From Puffinus mauretanicus (Eukaryota; Chordata; Aves; Procellariiformes; Procellariidae), in NCBI GenBank assembly GCA_023333565.1, contig JAJKFH010000102.1, positions 6,837,001 through 6,901,000 on the forward strand: a DNA stretch of 64,000 nucleotides, read 5' to 3'. The notes under the pieces are model-generated. The model did not search any database, was not told the DNA's origin, and was given only the letters and a program-made list of their open reading frames with translations. Within the stretch, counting starts at the first letter, position 1; the number at the start of each line of letters is the position of its first letter. Position numbers and translations under genes: made by a program. Positions 60,426-64,000 of the stretch are shown here, piece by piece.

Positions 60426-63400
60426 TTCCTGGCAAGTAAGCTGGATTCTATTTCATATAGCATCGCCCAAGTTAGAATTTCAAAGCTCACTCAATCCTCA
60501 GAGAGACCTTTGCAAGACTCTCTTCTCCTGTATATGCACAGGCATTAAACACACTGAGGACACAATTGAATTAATCAGGACTACTCATGTACAGAAAATC
60601 AACCAAGATTCTATTTAAGAGATGACAATTTTGATAGCATATTGTTCATTACCAGCCAAGGAATTGTTACTGCTTATGTAACTGGATTATTAAATTGTTT
60701 ACTGATGATAAGTCTTGCTTCCAATATTAAGCAAGCATTGAGAGCCTTAGTGTAGTTCTGCTGAAAAGAACTAGCTATAAATGACATCACAGGATTTATT
60801 TTCTCTCCCTAAATTGTGTTTTGTTTGCACTTTTGAGTGCGTTTTTTAATTTTCAGTCCTACACGTTTAGCCCAGGATATGGCAGTCAGGCTGAGTTCTC
60901 TCATGTTCTTGGATGGTGACCAACATTCAAATTCTGCAGGTTAAATTCTTCTCCTGAAGATACCTACCCTTCTGCAAAATATTTATTTGTGCTTCTCACG
61001 GTCAGGATAGATCCTGGAAGTAAGTTATGCAGATCCCAGAGGGGGTTAAATCTGATTCTGCAATTAGTACGTTATTCTATGGTATGTGACTAGAATGAAA
61101 TGCTGTTTAGTGGCCTGTGGAGTAATTGGTTCTGCAGGACTTAAGAAAGTAGAAGTAGTAGTAAAGAGGCCTCAAATTAGAAAATGAAACAAACAAAAAA
61201 AATGATGTACATGACTCTCAGCACATCCAGCGCTTAGGACTGTTTAGTGGGGAGGTGTCATTTGACATTATCCCTGTCTAGAACAGAATTGGACCTTAAT
61301 AGTTTGGATCCCTTTGTTTTCTTTGCTGAAGATGGCAGTATTTAAAGCTCAAGCTCCCTGAAGAACAGTGGCCCATTCATTGGCACCATCTCACTGAAGA
61401 AAATACAAATGTGTTGCCTTTGTTTTTAGCGGAATTGTATCTCATCTCTCTGTAAGAGGCTATGCCATTTCAGGCTTCCTGCCCTTTGAACTAGAATTTT
61501 CATATACATTATTTAAAAGATCCTGTGCTACAATTGGAAGCCTAAATTATATGAATTTGAGGGAACCTGAGCAAAACTGTCTTTGAGGGATGGTTCTTCT
61601 TTCAGCTGTGGTACTGTTGCCTTTTTCCATCTTTACGACTGTAATCCCATTGCATTTGGAATCATCAGGACTCCGTGTGGAGTCGCTGCCGATGGACCTG
61701 GGTCATGAACCCAACGAGCAGTCAGTCCTCTTTGATGTGGACAAAACTCTCTTACTCTGTGTGTGTGTATGTTAAAGATGACATGGTTGCACATATGTAG
61801 AATTATCCTGCATTTCATCTATTGCAAAATTATTACAGTGCTTCTGGGACTGCCATTCTCAAATGTAAAAGGCTTCAGCTGGTGCTGTGTTATTCCTACG
61901 ACCCATGGTGGTGGGCACTTCAGCTGTTTTTTGTTTTTTTTTTACCCATAGACCATTTTTAAAGAAAAATACGATCACGTGCTTCGTGATCATATAGCCT
62001 TTTCCAAGGATACTACATTTCTAAAAATTTTCATTTCCTGCTTACGTCTTCCCTTTAATGTTAATTCTTTGTTTCCTTAAACTATGGTGTGCGTGACAAT
62101 ACACAATCAAATAGTCACCAGGCTTGCAATTTATTGCTGTCATGGTTGGGTTTCCTGGTTGGTGAAATAGGTTTTTAAAATACGGTGTGCCAGGTGTGTT
62201 TGGTCCCACTGAAGATGCAAGGCACGTGACATCGAGGGCTGCTCCAGTGAAGTTAACTGGCAATTATCCATTAAGTTCAATGGAGTTAAAGTAGGAACTG
62301 CGTGAACGTCAGATGTCATACATTGGTCATAGTATTGCCCAAAATTCTGAAAATGGTGTGTAGTGGATCATGCCCAGCAATTCTGGTCAAAATTTTTATA
62401 TCAAGGCTCAGCTGCATTTTGACACGCAGTCTCTTGTACAAAAAGGTCCCCTTCTGTTTCTGTGCGACATGGATCTGAGGGTAGCTAACACTAAGCTGCT
62501 TTACTTGCAGCTATCTCTTCCTGAGTTCTTTATCACAAATGAAGCATGGAAAGAACTTTTTAGATTTTTACTGTTAGATTGCATTCACTTCTAGCAGAAG
62601 AAAATAAGGAAACTGTGAAAGGGAAAATGGAAGTTTCTGTACATCAGCTCAAGTTTGGCAGTACAAAACAATGTGTACTTTATTAAGCACAGTTGAATGG
62701 GTCTAAATTAATTGTAACTGCTACTATATGTGGGAAGGTATAGAATGTAAAACTTAACATTAATAATGAATGCTTTCCTCTTGGTGGGTAACTAATTTTT
62801 AAACTGTCTGGAAAATGGAGTTGCTGGACAGGATTCACTTAGTGACGCTGCTACCTGCCATGGAACTTTGCTGGTTTTCATAATGGCTGATTACACAGGT
62901 GGCAGTAACAAGAATGGTAGATTTTCTGAGAAATGCATTATCTTCACAGTGCCGCTGATGGAAGAAACGCTTACTAGCAGCTGATAATTAATGATCAATT
63001 TGGAGATTATCACAAACAATTTACAAAGGTTGACTTTTCCTTTAGAAGTCCCTTTGGATAAACTGGATGGTAAATTACCTGCCTAAGGCTTTTACTTTAC
63101 TTGTGCTAATAAGATGAAAATGAATGTGTTTGAAGAGCTCTGAACTGAACTTTTCAGACTGTCTGATAATCCATACAACTCTTCTTTAAACATCTTAAGT
63201 GAGTGAGCAAATAGAGTCTATAATAAAATTGAAAACCATCATATGCGCGCATGTTACCACCCAGTCTAAGTAATGGGGCATGACAAATAAGAGGCAGTGC
63301 TGTAGAGTTCATATTTTCATTTTGTGGCATACATTAAATATTTGATCATCAGCCAGCAGATAGAAACAATTGGGCTAAGAGTATCATTTGCAAATAGAAG

Positions 63401-63479
63401 GGTAAGATTTAGACTGTCATAGTCTAAGGGATGGAGAACTTCTATGTCTTAATCCATGCTTCAATATCGTCTCTTTACG
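60426..63479. other. SOX5 intron, mostly unannotated
   Basis: Includes a short perfect hairpin GATCACG/CGTGATC at 61973-61991 with a cacgtg E-box at its centre. Otherwise no gene or named repeat. Confidence 0.5.
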
Positions 63480-63660
63480 TTGTGGTGTGCAGACCACTTA
63501 AAATCCTCTTCTGTATTTCCTCAGTCTGTAAAAAGGAGTTAGTAATCCGTATTTACTTCAGAGGGGATAATAATCCTTATTTACTTCACAGAAAGGATAT
63601 GTGAAGAGTAATTAGTATTTGTAAGTGCTTTTAAGGATGAAAAGAGTGGTGCAAGCATAG
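63480..63660 (+). repeat. MIR-like SINE fragment with a small internal duplication
   Basis: ttctgtatttcctcagtctg and taaaaaggagttagtaat follow the MIR core, and gtatttgtaagtgcttttaa follows its tail. A 30-bp piece (taatccgtatttacttcaga / taatccttatttacttcaca) is duplicated inside it. Confidence 0.6.
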
Positions 63661-64000
63661 GAAGCTCTCTAGTAAATTGTATAAAGGAAAGAAGAGGCGA
63701 GAAGTAGGATGAGGTTTATAGAGGTGTGTAGGTGATTAGAGACATAGATGGGCTCCTAGTCAGATTTTCGGAAGTGTATAGGTATCTTAATATTGGAAGC
63801 ATATTTGAAGATTTCTTACAGCAAGCCAATGTCCATGTTTTTGGCACTTCAGTGGCTTTATAAATCTGGCTCGTGCTTTATATCCATGACATATGGGGTG
63901 GGGGGGAAGTAGAGGGAAAGGGGGATAGGGGTGTGTAAAGGCCTGGTAATAGCTGCACTTTCTGATCTTCCCCCTCTGAAGCAAGGATGGAGATGGGGGT
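63661..64000. other. SOX5 intron, nothing recognised
   Basis: Ends in G-rich sequence (63897-63931). No feature supported. Confidence 0.5.

Noticed and set aside
39487..64000. Search for a multi-kilobase tandem array like the chicken Pea-comb expansion
   Set aside because: No kilobase-scale tandem repeat is present in this part of the intron; the only sizeable tandem arrays are the CT tract here and the 151-bp duplication upstream of the gene.
1..64000. Bacterial-style features (operons, ribosome binding sites, CRISPR arrays, IS elements) and tRNA or rRNA genes
   Set aside because: The sequence is vertebrate nuclear DNA. I saw no clustered long genes, no regularly spaced repeat-spacer arrays, and no cloverleaf with A and B boxes that I could support.

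Overview
The window is vertebrate nuclear DNA, most likely from a bird. Three observations point there: a truncated LINE copy at about 3830-4010 that reads as the 3' end of an avian-type CR1, sparse transposon content in an AT-leaning background, and several decayed MIR and L3-like copies that can still be recognised. A crocodilian or turtle is a weaker alternative. Nothing resembles bacterial or viral gene organisation.

The one gene I can name is SOX5, on the + strand. A short exon at 39449-39486 encodes MLTDPDLPQEFER, the N-terminus of the long SOX5 isoform, and is followed at once by a gtgagt donor. It lies in a broken CpG island (about 37920-40330) with strong polypurine, polypyrimidine, GT and GGGA tracts, which I read as the 5' UTR and promoter region. 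The next SOX5 coding exon, which begins MSSKRPAS in known vertebrate proteins, was not found, so 39487-64000 is the start of a long intron. Bases 1 to about 37900 are SOX5 upstream sequence, or introns of transcripts that start further upstream.

Layout: 1-37900 is mostly unannotatable non-coding DNA with a CR1 piece, MIR copies, a hAT-like DNA transposon remnant (about 20880-21163), a near-perfect 151-bp tandem duplication (22481-22782), a 371-bp GC-rich LTR-like block (24530-24900) and a long ancient CR1/L3-type LINE (about 28080-29310). 37920-40330 is the SOX5 promoter, 5' UTR and first coding exon. 40331-64000 is intron with a second CpG island (45110-45560), an exon-like segment with good splice sites (46831-46915), an exon-like minus-strand reading frame (50102-50419), a pyrimidine minisatellite (53721-54152) and more ancient repeats.

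Most long reading frames in the window are chance or repeat-derived and are left out. I found no tRNA, rRNA, CRISPR array or convincing second gene. The strongest leads for something undescribed are the 85-nt exon-like segment, the intronic CpG island about 1.3 kb before it, and the minus-strand exon-like frame. All three need transcript or conservation data that I could not consult.
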